From the NCBI GenBank assembly GCA_013399115.1, contig VXAA01000173.1:660329-724328 (forward strand): a DNA stretch of 64,000 nt, given 5' to 3'. The translations under genes were made by a program, and so were the position numbers. The notes under the pieces are model-generated. The model worked only from the letters and a program-made list of their open reading frames with translations, made no database searches and had not been told where the DNA came from. The stretch comes from Anseranas semipalmata. Lineage: Eukaryota; Chordata; Aves; Anseriformes; Anseranatidae. Positions within the stretch are counted from its first letter, which is position 1. Each line of letters starts with the position of its first letter. Positions 60,462-64,000 of this stretch are shown one piece after another.

Positions 60462-62183
60462 GTGAGGTTGTATACTCTTTCCCTGAAAGCCCAACTGGAA
60501 GACGTCTTCATGCTTTGAGGGTTATTTCTAAACTGGAAAAAAAAATATGTAAACCATGTTCTTCAGGAGAGATGACTGTTTTTTACCTTAAAATCTGTAA
60601 TTTATGACATACCTTTCATATCTTAGCTACTGAGTGGGAAACACGAGCTGCTGTTTCTATAAAACAGAAGAAAGCGCTCAGGAAATGTTTCTCCCTGTTG
60701 TCACAGGGCACATCTAACTAACTCACACCAACTGCCTGAGACAGGAAACAAATCTAACCATCACTGCCCTCTGAAATGGTCGTGGCCAGGTCTGAGTGTC
60801 ACAGTTTCTACTCTTTGATGAGTTGCATAAACAAGAGGTTTGTGCCAGGTCACCAGCACAGGATGTGGCACAAAGAAAAACCTTGTCAGGGTAGTGCAGA
60901 AGTCCATTTCTGTAATTATTTACTCTGTATTTCCTACAAAATGGGCCCAATTCTGACTCAGGGACACCAGCATACACCCAAAGTAACTCCAGTGAACTGG
61001 CTTTGGATTCACAAAATCGTAGCAGAGATTAATCTCATCTGTGTAAGAGCTGCACGTTCTTTTGCAAGAATTTATCTCCTTTGCCTTTTTTGGAGACCAC
61101 AGTGACATTGATTTCTGACAGCCATGAGCTGCAAAAGCCTGGACCACCACAAATTTTGTACTGGTTTAGCTAACTGAGTTTTTATTTGCTTGGGTTTTTT
61201 ATCATGTACCAGTGCAGCCTCTCATTTGGGTGCACTATTCTGTAGTTAACCTACTCAGCGTCTTCAATTTTTCTCCCCTTGTTGTCACAGTCCTAGCACA
61301 TATCTGAATTCAGTAGTGAGCTGCAATGTCCCAAGGTTCATGTGCTCAAGCTAGCAATGTTCCAGGCAGTGCCCCTGGTCCAGACACCTCTGAGCATACT
61401 CTTCAAGTGCTCTCAGTCATTAATAAAAAAAGGAGACTGAGCCTTCCCTTCTCCTTCATGCAGTTTCCTATTACACCTACACACCTTCCCCTATGAATCT
61501 CCTCCAAATCCCTGTTTCATCCCTACCACACTTTTGTCGTCTGGAGCAAATTTGCTTTCCTCCCATCTCCTTTCCTTGCATAGGGAGCAACATTACTTTC
61601 TTCTTGACCCAGACAATCTCTTTGTTCCAGAAACCTCTGATCACAATAAAGCCTGTTGAGCTCAGCACTTCCCATTGTCTCTATTCTGGTAGGGATGTCC
61701 TGGAGGCCCTGTCAGTAAACAGGGACATGCACTGATATTGAGCCATTTCAAGATACAGCAAATGCTCACAGCAAGCACTTCATAATATTAACCAGAGAGA
61801 TTTCCCAAATCATCACTCCTTTCCATATGGGAATAGTTATTCTTGCATAAAGCACCTTCATACTGAAAGATCTGCAGCCTCGCTTAGGAGGAGTGGGCAC
61901 TGAAATGCTTTAATTTGACTGGTGTACTCCAAGCTGTCTGATGATAGTGCGTAGACAAGGCCCGAGGTATAAGAACTCTTCAAGGGAAAGCTTTTTGTGG
62001 AAAGCACTGTAAAACACCATTTTACAGTGTTGTTCTAAATTTCCTTTTTATTTTATGGTTCATCTAATTTGAAGAGAAACCTTCTCTGCAGAGAAGTGGA
62101 ATGGGAAACATGCCTTCATGTCAAAACACTTGGAATCACATCAAGATCCTGTTTTAGCCATTTATTTTTCTTTAATTCACCTC

Positions 62184-62200
62184 TTTTTTTTTTTTTTTTT
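62184..62200 (+). repeat. T-tract
   Basis: Seventeen consecutive T in a pyrimidine-rich context. Confidence 0.95.
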
Positions 62201-62990
62201 CATGCATTCAGCTGTTTACATTGTTTTGGTGGAGCTGACTTCCTCCTTGCTCCCTTCCCTCCTGCTCCCCTCTTTTACCATCCCCATTGGCTCAAATACA
62301 AGGTGAGACATTTTAAGAAACTAAGCTCTGGAAAAAAAAGAATTGACAAGTCTGCTTGTTTGTTTGTTTTTCTGCAGACACCAGAGCAGATGGAGGCCCT
62401 TTAGAGCTCCAGATGTGTCTTCACAGCTGCTTGGTCTCTCCTGAGCAGCAGCTACTCCAGGAGCTCAAGCCAAAAATGACTGTGGAGGCTACCAGGGAGC
62501 TGCAGACTCCCACTAGCTCTGTGCAAGCTTTTAGGGCTTGTTCTGATGGGCTTGAAGAAACCCCAGGGTGAGCAGATGCAAAGGGATTGAGCCATGGAGC
62601 TGGACTACGTGGGGCAGGGGAGCTGTGCCTCATTGAGTTTTCTTTTTCAAAAAAAGATTTCGACCTCTTCTTCTAGGAAAGGTGCCTCACATTACATTGG
62701 TGATGAAGAAACACAGTAGCAGTGAAGCTTGCAGTGGGGTCATTGCTACTTCTCTTTTCTTAAGAGGCAAAACTCTGCTGGAGGAAGAGGCTTGCTTTTA
62801 ATTTCTTCCACTTTTTTCTTCTACTTTTCTAGTTAACATCAGCTAGGCAGGTGTCCATGGCAGCGCTTGGAAGTGAAAGAGAGGGTAAGGGGCTCATTTG
62901 AGACGATAAATATTGGAATTATTTACCTAAAGGGGCGTAGGAGACATATGAGGCAAAAAAGGGAGAGAAACTGGGGGGCAAAATAGGGAA

Positions 62991-63655
62991 CAAGACATAG
63001 GTGTGGAAATAGGTGAGGTGGGAGCAGAGGGTTTTGAAGTGGCAACAGGACAAGTATGGAAACACAGTACAGTGTTGTCCAGCCTGGGTTTCGCAGCCAG
63101 GCCTGGTGAGCCAACGCCAGGCTTGGCACCACAGCTAAGGGGAGCAGCGCAGCAGCCATTTCACTGCCCCTCTGGAGAGCTGCAAAGGTGCCTCGGCTTC
63201 CCATTGGCTGCCTGTGGCCCTGGACCCGCCCTCTGGAGGAGAACAGCCAATCACAGGGGCCACTGCCTGGACGGGACTGACAGGGCGGGAAGGCTTCTCA
63301 CCATCTGTCCACCATTTTCTGTGGTGTGGAGATGGCTGCAGAAGGCCCCTCACAGTCTCATTCCCTCTCTTCTCACCCCTCCCCAGGGGTCACGGGGACC
63401 CCACAGCACAGACCCCTCTCCCCTCAAGGGCCACAGCCCCCCAACAGCAGGTCTCCTTGCCCCTCAGCAAGCTTGAAGACCCCCCAGGGGTGTGAAGAGA
63501 AAGAGACCCTGGGCACTGCCTGTCACTGAGGCACTCACCTCAGCTGTCCCTGCCTCAAAAGCAACTCCAGATAGAGCAGTCTTCATTCAGGGACCTTGCA
63601 TCGATCGGGTCCAGAGTGTGTGTCAGCCATGTCACTGGCAGCCATGGCTGCTCAG
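62991..63655 (+). promoter_or_regulatory. Candidate promoter and first exon of an unidentified transcript
   Basis: Two strong NF-Y boxes face each other 44 bp apart: the complement of AGCCAATGG (CCAAT core 63203-63207) and AGCCAATCA (core 63247-63251). A GGGCGGG GC box follows at 63283-63289. About 370 bp further, the plus strand has a full-consensus donor CTCAG|GTAAGCC (exon end 63655). Short frames start at an ATG at 63332 (65 codons, Ser/Pro-rich) and at the tandem start MSLAAMAAQ just before the donor, but I recognise neither. It could be a lncRNA, a leader exon of a gene to the right, or the internal promoter of an old retroelement. The minus strand also has a GAG|GTGAGT donor at about 63533. 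Confidence 0.35.
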
Positions 63656-64000
63656 GTAAGCCTTGTGTCTGTTAAACTGTATTCAGGTCAGGAAATGTCT
63701 TTCATTATAACATTTATATACTGCCTAACCTACCTGCTGGAGGATATCTCTAAGGTCTAGTAAGAAAACTGAAGAAAAACTAAACACGTGAACTGAGAAA
63801 CTTACAAGTCCAGTCACAGACCAAGCCTGTTTTAACAGGAGAGTTACATAACATCCTATGGACTGGAAATAATTTCCCCAAAATATTTATAAATGATGGG
63901 GGAAAACTCAAATGGTTTTGTAAAAAAAAAAAAAAAAAAAACCAACAAAAAAAAACACTTCTTCTAACTTCATAATAAACATTAGTCGAACAGTCCAATC
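63656..64000. other. Window end: putative intron or intergenic sequence
   Basis: AT-rich sequence following the candidate donor at 63656. It holds an A-tract at 63922-63955 interrupted by CCAAC. Nothing coding is recognised. Confidence 0.5.
63922..63955 (+). repeat. A-rich simple repeat
   Basis: Twenty A, a short CCAAC break, then eight to nine more A. Confidence 0.95.

Larger units (their letters stand above)
58320..62990. other. AT-richer intergenic sequence, no gene recognised
   Basis: GC falls compared with the left half of the window. Possible ancient repeat fragment at 60935-61005 (GGGCCCAATTCTGACTCAG, then AAAGTAACTCCAGTGAA). AAT microsatellite at 60429-60460 and T-tract at 62184-62200. 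No coding exon recognised on either strand. Confidence 0.4.

Noticed and set aside
63332..63529. 65-codon Ser/Pro-rich frame after the double-CCAAT region
   Set aside because: Low complexity and unrecognised; kept only as part of a candidate noncoding first exon.
1..64000. CRISPR array, prophage, retroviral gene, insertion sequence or replication origin
   Set aside because: No regularly spaced repeats, no integrase, gag, pol or env-like frames and no bacterial gene layout; this is vertebrate nuclear DNA.

Overview
This is vertebrate nuclear DNA, almost certainly from a bird or another archosaur/sauropsid. The only protein-coding gene I can support is ETS1, read on the minus strand. The evidence for the host is the ETS1 exon set (including the two p68-type exons described from chicken), a degraded CR1 LINE, MIR/CORE-SINE-like fossils, and GC- and CpG-rich single-copy sequence like that of an avian microchromosome (chicken ETS1 lies on chromosome 24). 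There is no operon structure, no bacterial or viral gene, and no rRNA or tRNA gene that I can recognise. Two isolated N bases (978, 1294) show this is a draft or consensus assembly.

Layout, right to left, which is the direction of ETS1 transcription. Three coding exons are identifiable. The alpha exon (21851-21933) carries the start of the long p68-type product. The beta exon (19433-19577) joins it in phase. About 19 kb further downstream, the alternative first exon of the p54 product (coding part 400-481) begins with MKAAVDLKPTLTIIKTEKVD. The beta exon and the p54 exon both end one base into a codon, so each can splice to the same next ETS1 exon, which lies beyond base 1. The p54 exon sits in a TATA-less CpG island (about 1-1450) with a polypurine GGA tract in the presumed 5' UTR and a G-quadruplex-type run on the opposite strand next to the start codon. 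The alpha exon has a good 3' splice site, so at least one noncoding p68 exon and its promoter should lie at higher coordinates.

Bases 21934-64000 are upstream or intergenic sequence. In mammals the next gene on that side is FLI1, transcribed away from ETS1. This part is a patchwork of CpG-rich stretches (about 28.8, 35.1-35.9, 36.8-37.2, 38.1-38.9, 46.2-46.4 and 53.0 kb), AT-rich blocks that look like conserved noncoding elements, ancient repeats and simple repeats. Candidate regulatory features are a CpG-rich block at 28.8 kb with a nearby minus-strand splice donor, a perfect minus-strand donor at 42.9 kb, a GATA/E-box/AP-1 cluster at 40.4 kb, an IRF/PRDM1/ETS-like composite at 35.3 kb, and a promoter-like double-CCAAT region with a plus-strand donor at 63.0-63.66 kb.

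The most interesting material is the p68/p54 alternative-promoter arrangement, the unresolved p68 first exon, a 28-bp inverted-repeat pair enclosing about 590 bp at 56.8-57.4 kb, an alternating purine-pyrimidine AT block inside the alpha-beta intron, and the possible unannotated transcript start at 63 kb. I found no evidence of a wholly new biological system. The long open frames in this window are explained by GC-rich or low-complexity sequence.
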